This document shows positions 1 through 9,391 of a DNA stretch of 23,337 nt, one piece after another (the first letter of the stretch is position 1; each line of letters starts with the position of its first letter). The notes beneath the pieces are model-generated. The model was given only the letters and a program-made list of their open reading frames with translations. It had not been told where the DNA came from and made no database searches. The stretch covers positions 1-23,337 of IMG/VR virus record IMGVR_UViG_3300020371_000060; one strand, written 5' to 3'. The position numbers and the translations under genes are program-made. The DNA is from a virus.

Positions 1-3000
1 TCATACACTTCATCTGAAGCAGATATTAAATACTCTACATCTTCCAGAACTACCAGTGGTTCTATTGAAGACTTATTGGTTGTCGATCCTGGTGTAAGAT
101 ATTCCAAACTTCCTGGTATTACTTCAGTTACAAGTGATAATGGAGAGGGTGCTATCTTAGAATTAGATACTGAAACTATTGGCAATGTAGTATCTTATGA
201 GATACAAAATATTGGTTTTGAGTATTCTGCGGATAGTACACTACGTCCTACTGCAAAACTTCCACAACTCTTAAGAGTTTCTCCATTTTCAAGTTTTGAT
301 CATATCGGAATTTCCTCAGTAGGAAGATTCTACACAATTGCACCAGATCTTATTGTTCTGGACTCTCTTACCAATAGTGTTATTCGTGATGTTGATCTGA
401 AATATGACCTTGGCGATAAAGAAGTAACCATTCTTAAGAATACAAAAGGAATTACTGATATTGAACCAGTAGTTATTCCTATTAATAATACTAATGGTGT
501 TGGTATCAACTCCATGACTTTTGATTATGTAACACAAGAAGTAACAGTTGGTCTTGCGGTAAGTTATAGCGATGCAGCAGATTATCCTTTTGTTGTTGGG
601 GATAAAGTTCTCATTGAAAACACAAGTGTTGGTATCGGATCTACCCAAAGAGGATATAACTCTTCTGCATATGGATATGCTAGGTTTACATTAACATCAA
701 TTGATCCAAATATTGGTGGCGCAAATGGAACTGTAACTTATAGTCTTGACGATTATCTCACATTTGGTGAAAATCCAGGCACATTTAACCTAACATATTC
801 TTCTGGTACAATTACTCCAGAAAAATTCTTCCCAGTATTTGATATTTCTCTTAAAACTAACATTTTCCCTAAAGGAGAAACTGTAGTATCTGGAGAAAAT
901 ACCGGTATTGTTGAGCATTGGGATAGTCTTAATAAAATATTGAAAGTTTCAAGTAAGGATTCTTTCTCTGAAGGTCAATATATCACTGCAGAAGACTCTC
1001 AAAATCAAGGTTTCATCATTTCTGTTGATGAATATGACGCAATTTACACAGTTTCTTCAAATTCCGTCGTTAGACAAGGTTCACACACTGAAAGAGGATT
1101 CTTAAACAACAGTTTCCAAAGAATTCATGATAATGACTACTACCAATACTTCTCATATTCACTCAAATCTAAGATTGAGTATGAAGATTGGAATGATGCT
1201 GTAAGTAGTATGAACCACACTGCTGGATTTAAGAAGTTCAGCGACTTGATTGTTGAATCTCAGGATGGTGGAGACTTCTCAGGCATATCAACTGCTCAAA
1301 ATGAAGGAGACTTCTCTGGACTTGCTGATTTTATCAGTGTTATGGACGTAGAATGCGTCAATGACTTTGATCTTGCGACAGAAAGGACCCTCACTATTGG
1401 TTCAGACTTGATTTCTGACGAAATTGTCTTCAATTCCGCCATTTTACAAGATTATTTTGAGTCTGTTGGAAACAGAGTTCTTATTATTGACGACTTTAGT
1501 GATCGTTTCAACAGTACACCCAGAAATACTCGTTTTGTCGCTGTTGGAACCTTTGATCTTGATACTGCAAATGCACGTAAATTCATTACTTTTGTCAGAG
1601 ATAGAAGATTTACAGCAGAAAGGCAAATTTACTTGGTAACTCTACTTCATGATGAAACTTACGGTTATATTAACCAATATGGTAGAGTTGAAACTGTTGC
1701 TGAGTTGGGTTCATTTGACTTCTCAATGTCTGGTGACCAAGGAGTTCTTGAATTCTACCCAATTGAATACCGAGTCAATAACTTTGACGTAACTTATGTC
1801 TCATATAACCTGAAAGACACTATTTCGGGTGTTGGGTCAACTGTATTGGGTGATGTTGTTGAACTTAAAGTTTCAAATGCACTGATTTCTGCTGGTTCTA
1901 CTGCTGCAAACACTATTGTTGGAATTGAAACCTCAAATACGGCATCTAAAGTCCTCGTTGAAATTGCTGGAACTGACGGAAGCTACTATGAGTTCAATGA
2001 GGTGATGATTCTCCACGATGGAACAGATGTTGGGTTCATTGATTATGGACAAATCGTAAGTTCTTCTGGTGCAACATCATCTTCTGGTATTGGAACGTAT
2101 CATGTTGAGTATTCTGGTTCTAATATTAACCTTGTATTGACTCCAACCGTTGGTGCAGGTGTTTCTTACGTCGTCAATACGATGCAAGTCTCCATTGCTA
2201 ACACAGCATCAACTGGTATTGGAACTGAGGACTTGAACACTGGTATTCTGGAATCCTCCTACACATCTATTGCAGCGTCGGGTTCACCTTCTCAGACGAC
2301 TATTGCCGAATATGACAACTCTGCATACAATGTTGCATATTACATCGTATCTGTAGAAGATACAACTAACTCAAATACTCAAGTATCTGAAGTTGTTGTT
2401 GCAGATGATGGAAGTTATGCATCTATCACTGAGTTTGGTCAGTTATACTCCGATGCAAGTCTCGGCACTATTGATGCAGGACTTTCTGGTTCAACAACAC
2501 AACTCTACTTCACACCAAATGCAGGAATAGACGTTCAAGTCAGAGTATTCCAAAATGCAGTCGGTGACATCAATGAGGAATCTACAAATGACTTCATTGA
2601 CCTTACAAGTGGTTCTGTTGATACCAGCTTTGCTATTTACAGAGGAACTGAAAGTGATGTTAGAAGAGAGTTTGTCTTAACTCACGACGATCTTCCGATA
2701 TTTGAGCGTTACTTTGATGGTAGTGATGTTTCTATTGCAAATACGACCACTGATAGAATTACGATTCCAAATCACTTCTTTGTAACGGGTGAAGAGATTT
2801 CATATACTCATTCTGGAGCAGGAACAACTCAAGCAATCGGTATTGCACCAACAAATATTGTTGGTTTTGGACTTACCGATAAACTTCCATCTACATTATA
2901 TGCAGTTAAGGTTGATGACCTTCATATCAAACTTGCAGGAAGCGCAGAGAATGCTCTTGCTGCATTACCATCAACTCTTAATTTAACTCACGTTGGTATT

Positions 3001-5934
3001 GGAACATCTCATAGATTTGTTGCTAGAAAACAAAACTCAAGAGCACTTGTTTCTATTGATAATGTTATTCAATCACCAGTTGTTTCTACAGCAGTAACAT
3101 CTTCACTTGCACTTGAAGCAAAAGTCATTGATGACTTGGTAACATTAACGGGTATTACATCAATATTTGGTGGAGACCTGTTAAAAGTCAACGATGAAAT
3201 TATGAGAGTCAACTCTGTTGGCATTGGAACTACAAATAGAATTCTTGTTGAAAGAGCGTGGATGGGAACTGGGTTATCTACTCATTCTCCAAGTGCATTA
3301 GTCACTAAAGTTCAAGGTGACTATAACATCGTTGACAATAAGATCAACTTTGTCACTGCTCCATATGGTCCATCTCCACTGAGCACAACTTCAAACCCAC
3401 CAGACTCTAGAGACTGGACGGGTATCACGACTCATTCTACATTTAGTGGAAGAACATTTATGAGATCTGGAGTTGTAGGAGCAACTACTCATCCATATGA
3501 TAAAAACTACATCTTTGATAGCATCGCTGATGGGTTCAATGGCATTACAACTCAGTTTACTCTTAAGAGCGATGGAGTTGATGTTTCTGGCATTTCAACA
3601 AGCAATGCAATCATACTTGTTAATGAGATCTTCCAAAAACCACAACCAGCCACTGCACCATTTGACGGAACATACGATATCATTGAAAATGCTGGTATTT
3701 CTAGCGTTCAATTCACTGGCGCTGCAACATCTGCATTCTATGATATCAATACATCCACTCTCCCAATCGGTGGTGTTATAGTTTCGGTTGGTTCTAGCGA
3801 AGGTCTTGGATATCAACCACTAGTTGCTGCTGGTGGAACTGCTACTATCTCTGGTCTTGGCACTATCTCTGCTATTAGCATTGGAAACAGTGGTTCTGGT
3901 TATAGAGCAGGTATTCAAACTGTAGTCAACGTTGGTATTGCAACATCTAGCACTGGAACTCCTAATATTGAGTTCATTGGCACTGCTGCTATCAGTGGTG
4001 GACACATTGTTAGTGTTGCTATCACTAACCCAGGTGCTGGATACACTGCAACCAACCCACCAGTAGTTGTATTTGATGATCCATTATCATATACCAACAT
4101 TCCACTGACATATAGTTCCACATCTTCTGGTATTGGAAGCAATGCAACCATTGATATTGTTGTTGGACAAGGTTCCAGCGTAATTGACTTTGAAATCAGA
4201 AATACTGGATATGGTTATGGTCAAGGTGAAACACTTACAGTTGCTATTGGCGGAACTGCTGGTATTCCAACTGATACTTCATATCCATTTGAAGAGTTCC
4301 AGATTAGAGTAGACAGAACTCAGTCAGATACATTCAGCGGATGGACTGTTGGTGATCTGCAAGTATTTGATACCATTGATGACCTTTTTGATGGTGTAAC
4401 TCTTACGTTCCCACTTTCTGTTAATGGAAACCAGACAACCATCAGAGCAAGAGTTGGTTCTATCATTGATATCAAAGCAACTCTGTTGGTATTCATTAAT
4501 GATATTCTTCAGGTTCCCGATCAAGGTTATATCTTCAATGGTGGTAGCTATCTGACATTCACTGAAGCACCAAAAGAGGGTGATACTTGCAAGATTCTGT
4601 TCTACAGAGGAACTGGTGATGTTGACGTTGTTGATGTTGACGTTTTAGAGACTATTAAGGTTGGTGATAACGTAAGACTCAATGACGATGACCTTGCATA
4701 TAAAGAAGATGAAAGATTAGTCACTGATGTTGTTTCTACGGACACTATTCATACCAATGCATATGCTGGACCTGGAATAACTCAAAATGAAACTTACAGC
4801 AGACCACTTATCTGGTGCAGACAGAGAGATGACTTGTTTATTGATGGTAAAGAAGTCACCAAAGATAGAGTTATCTATGAACCACTGATTCAACCAACCA
4901 CAAATATCATTGAGCACTTTGGAGTTGGTTCAACCGTAATGTATGTTGAAAGTGTTAGAACTTTCTTTGATAATGAACAGGAAAACTCAACTAAACAGGA
5001 TAAGGTAACGGTTATCTCACAAGATTCTAAGATTGCTGCTGCAGCAACTGCTATAGTTTCTGGATTGGGTACTATTTCTGCTATCAATATTACAAATATT
5101 GGTTATGGATATAGCACAGCACCTTCTGTGACTATTGCAAACCCAGTTGGACTCGGAACCGATCAGAGAGCATCTGCAGTTGCCAATATTACCAATGGAA
5201 TTGTTGACTTGATAACTGTTACTTCACCAGGAACAGGTTACACTTCATCAAACCCACCAGTTGTAATAGTAGAAGAACCAAAACCAACAACTGAAGATAT
5301 TGATGATGTTTCATACGTCGGTGATTTTGGAGTTGTTGTTGGTTATGGAGTTACTACCATTGGTACTGACGATAATGCAATATTTGACTTCTATATCCCA
5401 GAAGACTCATATCTGAGAGATACAAGTGTTGTCGGAACTGCTGTTACCCTCAGTGGTATCGGAACAGGTGACTTCTTCGTTATCAACAACTCTAATGTTG
5501 GTCGTGCAAATACAACATCCTTCTCTTATAGACTTGATGGTTCAATTATCGGCATTTCTACACAATATGTCGATTCTACTTATCAAGTAAATGATACTGA
5601 AGTTATTGAGAAGGAGATTGTTGGTATTGGTACAACCACTGTTGTCAGAGTATTCACTGTTGTTGAACCAAGTGCAGGCGTCAGCACCGTCAGTATGGGT
5701 GCAAGTGATATATTCTTTGATTCTACATACTACACTTGGGATATTGCTGGTGTCACAACATATAGTGGCGCTATGACCACTTCAAACTACCTTGGAGACT
5801 TCACCTGGGGTAAGATCTTTAACCTTACAAGACCCGATCCACAACAGTTCACTTCTTACGGTTATACTGGCATCAACACATCGCCAGTTGTAGTTCGTAC
5901 CAACCCCTTGAGATATATCAACTATAATACCTAA
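1..5934 (+). CDS. Huge virion structural protein, gene-7 position (5' truncated)
   Basis: The frame is open from base 1 (reading SYTSSEADIKYS...) to the TAA at 5932-5934, so the true start lies left of the window; at least 1977 residues are present. A TTG at base 76 is not a credible start. The protein is rich in Gly, Ser, Thr, Val and Ile, with many GIGT-type turns and no visible signal peptide or membrane helix. A less repetitive block near residues 380-420 (DYYQYFSYSLKSK, then MNHTAGFKKFSDLIVES) resembles a conserved block I recall from giant cyanophage structural proteins. Later parts hold an internal duplication (about 637-856), a turn module (about 1045-1110) and Gly-Tyr beta-repeats (about 1278-1760). 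Position before gp8 is that of T4 baseplate wedge gp7 (1032 aa), but I see no clear sequence match to gp7. The role as a baseplate or peripheral virion component is inferred from position and composition. Confidence 0.75.
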   Translation, partial: SYTSSEADIKYSTSSRTTSGSIEDLLVVDPGVRYSKLPGITSVTSDNGEGAILELDTETIGNVVSYEIQNIGFEYSADSTLRPTAKLPQLLRVSPFSSFDHIGISSVGRFYTIAPDLIVLDSLTNSVIRDVDLKYDLGDKEVTILKNTKGITDIEPVVIPINNTNGVGINSMTFDYVTQEVTVGLAVSYSDAADYPFVVGDKVLIENTSVGIGSTQRGYNSSAYGYARFTLTSIDPNIGGANGTVTYSLDDYLTFGENPGTFNLTYSSGTITPEKFFPVFDISLKTNIFPKGETVVSGENTGIVEHWDSLNKILKVSSKDSFSEGQYITAEDSQNQGFIISVDEYDAIYTVSSNSVVRQGSHTERGFLNNSFQRIHDNDYYQYFSYSLKSKIEYEDWNDAVSSMNHTAGFKKFSDLIVESQDGGDFSGISTAQNEGDFSGLADFISVMDVECVNDFDLATERTLTIGSDLISDEIVFNSAILQDYFESVGNRVLIIDDFSDRFNSTPRNTRFVAVGTFDLDTANARKFITFVRDRRFTAERQIYLVTLLHDETYGYINQYGRVETVAELGSFDFSMSGDQGVLEFYPIEYRVNNFDVTYVSYNLKDTISGVGSTVLGDVVELKVSNALISAGSTAANTIVGIETSNTASKVLVEIAGTDGSYYEFNEVMILHDGTDVGFIDYGQIVSSSGATSSSGIGTYHVEYSGSNINLVLTPTVGAGVSYVVNTMQVSIANTASTGIGTEDLNTGILESSYTSIAASGSPSQTTIAEYDNSAYNVAYYIVSVEDTTNSNTQVSEVVVADDGSYASITEFGQLYSDASLGTIDAGLSGSTTQLYFTPNAGIDVQVRVFQNAVGDINEESTNDFIDLTSGSVDTSFAIYRGTESDVRREFVLTHDDLPIFERYFDGSDVSIANTTTDRITIPNHFFVTGEEISYTHSGAGTTQAIGIAPTNIVGFGLTDKLPSTLYAVKVDDLHIKLAGSAENALAALPSTLNLTHVGIGTSHRFVARKQNSRALVSIDNVIQSPVVSTAVTSSLALEAKVIDDLVTLTGITSIFGGDLLKVNDEIMRVNSVGIGTTNRILVERAWMGTGLSTHSPSALVTKVQGDYNIVDNKINFVTAPYGPSPLSTTSNPPDSRDWTGITTHSTFSGRTFMRSGVVGATTHPYDKNYIFDSIADGFNGITTQFTLKSDGVDVSGISTSNAIILVNEIFQKPQPATAPFDGTYDIIENAGISSVQFTGAATSAFYDINTSTLPIGGVIVSVGSSEGLGYQPLVAAGGTATISGLGTISAISIGNSGSGYRAGIQTVVNVGIATSSTGTPNIEFIGTAAISGGHIVSVAITNPGAGYTATNPPVVVFDDPLSYTNIPLTYSSTSSGIGSNATIDIVVGQGSSVIDFEIRNTGYGYGQGETLTVAIGGTAGIPTDTSYPFEEFQIRVDRTQSDTFSGWTVGDLQVFDTIDDLFDGVTLTFPLSVNGNQTTIRARVGSIIDIKATLLVFINDILQVPDQGYIFNGGSYLTFTEAPKEGDTCKILFYRGTGDVDVVDVDVLETIKVGDNVRLNDDDLAYKEDERLVTDVVSTDTIHTNAYAGPGITQNETYSRPLIWCRQRDDLFIDGKEVTKDRVIYEPLIQPTTNIIEHFGVGSTVMYVESVRTFFDNEQENSTKQDKVTVISQDSKIAAAATAIVSGLGTISAINITNIGYGYSTAPSVTIANPVGLGTDQRASAVANITNGIVDLITVTSPGTGYTSSNPPVVIVEEPKPTTEDIDDVSYVGDFGVVVGYGVTTIGTDDNAIFDFYIPEDSYLRDTSVVGTAVTLSGIGTGDFFVINNSNVGRANTTSFSYRLDGSIIGISTQYVDSTYQVNDTEVIEKEIVGIGTTTVVRVFTVVEPSAGVSTVSMGASDIFFDSTYYTWDIAGVTTYSGAMTTSNYLGDFTWGKIFNLTRPDPQQFTSYGYTGINTSPVVVRTNPLRYINYNT
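1911..2568 (+). repeat. Internal tandem duplication of a ~90-residue module
   Basis: Two diverged copies lie head to tail inside the first gene, about 1911-2199 and 2305-2568. Copy 1 contains FNEVMILHDGTDVGFIDYGQ and then NLVLTPTVGAGVSYVV. Copy 2 contains VSEVVVADDGSYASITEFGQ and then QLYFTPNAGIDVQVRV. The order of elements (EV-DG-GQ, then L-TP-aG-V-V) is the same in both. The divergence indicates an old duplication of a beta domain. Confidence 0.7.
3832..5280 (+). repeat. Two copies of an ~80-residue Gly-Tyr repeat module
   Basis: Copies at about 3832-4083 and 5041-5280 share the same order: SGLGTISAI, then N-x-G-x-GY, then about 35 residues later a second GxGY followed by T-x-x-NPPVV(V/I) and an acidic-Pro ending (FDDP or VEEP). 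A further single repeat (NTGYGYGQGETLTV) lies near 4200-4242. The modules are separated by about 950 bases of other sequence, so this is a dispersed internal duplication. The same repeat type is found in gp14 and singly in other genes of the window. Confidence 0.7.
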
Positions 5935-5940
5935 TAAATA
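5933..5940 (+). promoter_or_regulatory. Late-promoter-like motif before the fibre gene
   Basis: AATAAATA overlaps the stop codon of the upstream gene and ends 22 bases before the ATG at 5963. It resembles the T4 late-promoter core TATAAATA and the NATAAATA form described for T4-like cyanophages. A second AATAAATA at 5977-5984 lies just inside the gene, so chance in AT-rich sequence is possible. Confidence 0.45.
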
Positions 5941-5962
5941 CAACTAAAAGAACTTTCTATCA

Positions 5963-8900
5963 ATGGCAAAGTTAGGAATAAATACAGGTTCTGCGCCCGA
6001 TGCTGGAGATGGCGATAGTCTCCAGCAAGGTGCTATAAAAATCAATAGTAACTTTGATGAGGTTTACACTTTGCTTGGAGATGGCAGTGCGCTGGCTCCT
6101 GGTATTGTAACCTCTATCGTTGGTGGAAATAATGTACAAGTATCTTCATCTACTGGTCAAGTTACCGTAGATGTTTCAGGTAGCACTTGGGGTGAAAATT
6201 CTACTGGTATTCATACTTTATCCAATGTTGGTATTGGTACAACTAATGCAACGGATGAACTTAAGGTCTCTGGAACTGTAAAGACAGATCAATTGGTTGT
6301 TGTTGGTGTTTCTACATTCCAAAATGATGTAAACTTTGAATATGACCTGGTAATTGGAGAAGATGCTGCTCTTGAAAGAAACCTGAAAGTCACTGGTGTT
6401 TCTACTTTTGTTGGAGAATCTAATTTTGATGATAGTGTTTTAATTGCTGGTATTACTACTTGTAGCAATGACCTTGATGTATCTAATGATATTGTCGTCG
6501 GGGGTGGAGTTTCAGTAGCTGGTGTTTCTACATTTACCAATAGTGTAAATCTTAATGATGGTGCAACAATTCCAGCAGGAGACAGTCTTGATTTTGGAAC
6601 TGATTTTTCAATCTCTAGATTTAGTAATCAGAATAAAGCACGTATTCAGTATACTGGTCCTGGTGATTTCACTTTTGAAATAGATGATGTTGATTTTAGA
6701 AATAGTGGAAATACTGAAACTCTTATGACCCTTAGAGATGGGGGAGGAGTAAGTCTTTACTATAACAATAACCAAAAACTTGTTACCACAAACACTGGTG
6801 TAACAGTTACAGGAGCAGTTAATGCAACCTCATTTGTAGGTGATGGTTCTGGACTGACTGGTATTAATGCTACTGGAACAGGAGTTTCTATATCTGATGG
6901 TGGTTCTTTTATCGGCGTAGCATCAGCAATCAGCTTCGGCAATAACTTATCAGTATCTCCTATCTCTGCGGGTATTGTTACTATAACTGGTCAAGCTGGT
7001 GGTGGTTCAACTGCTGATGTAAGAACTAATACTCTATCTGTTGCAGGTGTTTCTACATTTACGGGTTACACTACATTTGGAAATCATGTTTCACTAGGGG
7101 ATAATGATGAAATAAGACTTGGTTCTGGTGACCTGATGAAGATGTACTATTCTAGTGCAGGAGACGTTGGTGCATTTGTTCAAAGTCTTAATAGTGATCT
7201 TCATTTGATAGGTTCTACCAGTGGTGGTGTACGCATTATAACTTACAACCAAGATTCTCTTGTTGCGAACCGACTTGGTTCAGTTGACCTATATCACAAT
7301 GGTTCCAAGAAATTTGAAACCACAGGATATGGTGTTACAGTCACCGGTGGTTTGAGTGTTTCTGGTATCTCTACAATTAATGGGAATATTATTGTTGGAC
7401 ATAATCCGAGTACTCAGGGAAGTGGGTCTATTCTAAAAGCTAACGAACTTAATCTTACTGGTCCTAATAGCAGTGATTCAAACTCTACTTATTATAGCAA
7501 TATTAGAGCAAATAAAGTCGGTGGTGGGTTTAAATATGATATAGAATTCCATTCCAATGGTTATTCTTCTGGTGACATTGGTGACTTCATCTTCTATACA
7601 AGAAACACAGGTTTCCAAAGAACCGAAAGAATGAGGTTGACTGGCGAAACTGGAAAACTGACCGTAACTGGTGATGGTAATTTTGGTGGTAGTTTAATAT
7701 CTTCTTATACAGGTAATACAAAAACATATACAGTAACCACTGCTTCTAAATCATCAGCACACAGATATAATGGAACAGGAAGTGGAACTGGATATCTTAT
7801 TGATGGAGTCCAAGCACCATTCTTAACACTCACACCTGGAAAAACTTATAGATTCACAAACGATAATACAGGTTCTCATCCGCTCAAGTTCTATCTTGAG
7901 GCAGATAGGACTACTGAATACACAACAGGTGTAACTTTTGACAATTCTTATACTGAGATAACAGTATCAGACACTACTCCACAAGTTCTTCATTACCAAT
8001 GCACTAACCATGCATATATGGGTAATGCAGTTTATACAAATGCAAATAAGGTACAAACTCCATATAGTGCCTCTGTTGGAGCAGGTTCATCTGTTAATGG
8101 AATTGATTCTCCTGCACTTACATTATCTCATAATAACCCAATTATCACTGGAACTGCAGGAACCACTGGTGAAATTAAGCAGATTGGTGGAACACCATTC
8201 TATTATGATGGAAGTTCTTGGAGAGAGTTCGTTCTTTCTTCGGGAACGCCAGTAACTGTCCCCGCAGATACCGAGTGGGATAATGTTATCTATAGAAACA
8301 CTTTTGATAGTAACTTTGTAGACGCAAAGTTTAATGTAAATGGAACAGTTGGTGGTGGTATTACTGTTGCAGGATCTCCAGTTAAAATCGGAGGAGGTGC
8401 TTTACGTATTGATGGAAGTGCTAAGTGTGGTGTAGAATATGCAAACAGAAGTGAGTATAGCTTTACAGGTTCGTGGACTATTGAGGGTTGGATTTATTTT
8501 GATGGACCTCCATCAACAAGTCGATACCACTCGTTAGTTAGTATGCTTGGCAATGGGGCCACCGAGTGGACATTTGGATATTATACTACTACAGGCAATA
8601 ATGTCGTCTTCCAGTTTGCAAATGAGGTCTCTAGTAGTGGAAAGAATGTTGGCATTGTTCTTTCTACTGATCGTGCGTCTAACTGGGATTATCAATGGAA
8701 CCACATTGCTTTGGTTAGAGAAGGTGATAGCGGTCGTTTCCACTTCTATATTAATGGCGTAGAACATGAGTATACCGCAGATAATATTGTTAGTGATAAT
8801 GATATTGAAAATAATGAGGGTAATAAACTGACTATTGGTGCTGATCCAGTAAACTCATTTTCTCTAATAAACGGTATTTATTGGAATAATGGTTATACTG

Positions 8901-9343
8901 CAGATGTTTACCTCGATGACTTAAGAGTTAGTGCAGGTGTTGGAACTGCTGGTCAAAGATACACTTCTATTGGATCTTCTACCGCACAAGTATTCACACC
9001 ATCAACTGTTGCACTTCCTACTACTGGAACACTTTCATCTATTACTAACCCACCAGGTGATAAATATGGTGAAATTGTTCTTGGAGGAACTCCTTCTTGG
9101 GTTGGAACATCAGGCGTCACTGTAAGTCAGCAGTCTTCTGGTAACTATCGTTTGACCTTTACAACATCTTATACCAACAGTAATGATTACTTTGCATTAG
9201 CACAAGCGATGGATCAAGGTTTTGCTTCATACGTTGGTGTTGCGAGATCTACAGATCATGTTGATTTCTCAGTCAATAGACAGAGTAATGATGCTGCTGT
9301 TGATACTGGTTCACTCTCAGTTCAGATTAAAAATCACATTTGA
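5963..9343 (+). CDS. Tail-fibre-like protein with cupredoxin-like and LamG-like domains
   Basis: The product has 1126 residues. The N-terminus (MAKLGINTGSAPDAGDGDSL, then a segment with INSNFDEVY) looks like the attachment end of marine T4-like fibre proteins. Residues about 80-300 are a beta-rich stalk built from VxGVSTF-type repeats, followed by YYNNNQK and GDGSGLTGI motifs common in such fibres. Residues about 587-697 resemble a small cupredoxin, and about 805-995 resemble a LamG/concanavalin-A-like lectin (SWTIEGWIYF, WNHIALVREG, YLDDLRV). The C-terminal ~130 residues are unassigned. The ATG at 5963 follows an AATAAATA motif and a weak A-rich ribosome site. The likely role is adhesion to the host surface, with the lectin domain suggesting glycan binding; this is inference from domains. 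The gene lies between the gene-7-position gene and gp8, which are adjacent in T4. Confidence 0.8.
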   Translation: MAKLGINTGSAPDAGDGDSLQQGAIKINSNFDEVYTLLGDGSALAPGIVTSIVGGNNVQVSSSTGQVTVDVSGSTWGENSTGIHTLSNVGIGTTNATDELKVSGTVKTDQLVVVGVSTFQNDVNFEYDLVIGEDAALERNLKVTGVSTFVGESNFDDSVLIAGITTCSNDLDVSNDIVVGGGVSVAGVSTFTNSVNLNDGATIPAGDSLDFGTDFSISRFSNQNKARIQYTGPGDFTFEIDDVDFRNSGNTETLMTLRDGGGVSLYYNNNQKLVTTNTGVTVTGAVNATSFVGDGSGLTGINATGTGVSISDGGSFIGVASAISFGNNLSVSPISAGIVTITGQAGGGSTADVRTNTLSVAGVSTFTGYTTFGNHVSLGDNDEIRLGSGDLMKMYYSSAGDVGAFVQSLNSDLHLIGSTSGGVRIITYNQDSLVANRLGSVDLYHNGSKKFETTGYGVTVTGGLSVSGISTINGNIIVGHNPSTQGSGSILKANELNLTGPNSSDSNSTYYSNIRANKVGGGFKYDIEFHSNGYSSGDIGDFIFYTRNTGFQRTERMRLTGETGKLTVTGDGNFGGSLISSYTGNTKTYTVTTASKSSAHRYNGTGSGTGYLIDGVQAPFLTLTPGKTYRFTNDNTGSHPLKFYLEADRTTEYTTGVTFDNSYTEITVSDTTPQVLHYQCTNHAYMGNAVYTNANKVQTPYSASVGAGSSVNGIDSPALTLSHNNPIITGTAGTTGEIKQIGGTPFYYDGSSWREFVLSSGTPVTVPADTEWDNVIYRNTFDSNFVDAKFNVNGTVGGGITVAGSPVKIGGGALRIDGSAKCGVEYANRSEYSFTGSWTIEGWIYFDGPPSTSRYHSLVSMLGNGATEWTFGYYTTTGNNVVFQFANEVSSSGKNVGIVLSTDRASNWDYQWNHIALVREGDSGRFHFYINGVEHEYTADNIVSDNDIENNEGNKLTIGADPVNSFSLINGIYWNNGYTADVYLDDLRVSAGVGTAGQRYTSIGSSTAQVFTPSTVALPTTGTLSSITNPPGDKYGEIVLGGTPSWVGTSGVTVSQQSSGNYRLTFTTSYTNSNDYFALAQAMDQGFASYVGVARSTDHVDFSVNRQSNDAAVDTGSLSVQIKNHI
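6305..7378 (+). repeat. GVSTF repeats of the fibre stalk
   Basis: The DNA word GGTGTTTCTACATT(T/C) or close variants recurs at 6305, 6395, 6449, 6521, 7046 and 7364, always in frame, encoding G(V/I)(S/T)T(F/C/I). The first four are spaced 90, 54 and 72 bases apart (30, 18 and 24 residues), all multiples of six residues. This fits a regular beta-structured shaft such as those of trimeric fibres; trimerisation is inferred. Confidence 0.65.
7721..8053 (+). other. Cupredoxin-like domain in the fibre protein
   Basis: Residues about 587-697 of the fibre begin with KTYTVTT, pass through LTPGKTYRFTNDNTGSHPLKF and end with LHYQCTNHAYMGNAVYTN. H639 in GSHPL together with C680, H683 and M686 forms a complete set of type-1 copper ligands. 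The C-x2-H-x2-M spacing is that of amicyanin. The long strand-loop-strand character with a His in the early loop and Cys/His/Met in the last loop also fits the fold. Copper binding is not shown by sequence alone; the residues may be structural or may bind another metal. Confidence 0.55.
8375..8950 (+). other. LamG / concanavalin A-like lectin domain in the fibre protein
   Basis: Fibre residues about 805-995 show the order typical of Laminin_G_3 / ConA-like domains: a GGGALRIDGSAK strand, W838 in SWTIEGWIYF, a central strand pair, WNHIALVREG, FYINGVE, and a closing YLDDLRVSAGV near 983-993. In this superfamily the jelly roll often binds sugars and calcium. Here it probably gives the fibre a carbohydrate-binding tip region, which is inference. 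Confidence 0.7.
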
Positions 9344-9350
9344 TTTTTAA
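9327..9350 (+). other. Perfect 10-bp inverted repeat across the fibre stop codon
   Basis: TTAAAAATCA (9327-9336), loop CATT, TGATTTTTAA (9341-9350). The right arm contains the TGA stop. The stem is almost all A/T and is followed by ACAGCAAAAAA rather than a T-run, so it does not look like a strong intrinsic terminator on the + strand. It could modestly stabilise or end the fibre transcript. Confidence 0.4.
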
Positions 9351-9365
9351 ACAGCAAAAAACCTC

Positions 9366-9377
9366 AATAAATAAATA
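9366..9377 (+). promoter_or_regulatory. Late-promoter-like tandem motif before gp8
   Basis: AATAAATAAATA contains two overlapping AATAAATA octamers (9366-9373 and 9370-9377), 14-18 bases before the gp8 ATG. It lies in the 48-base gap between the fibre and gp8 genes, where no purine-rich ribosome site is evident. It resembles the T4-like late promoter core. Confidence 0.5.
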
Positions 9378-9391
9378 AAAACTCCCGCAAA

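Noticed and set aside
76-78. TTG as the start of the first gene
   Set aside because: The frame stays open to base 1 with sequence of the same character, no ribosome site precedes the TTG, and the gene is simply cut by the window edge.
9345-9391. Intrinsic terminator between the fibre and gp8 genes
   Set aside because: The hairpin stem is nearly pure A/T and no U-run follows on the + strand, so I list it only as an inverted repeat.
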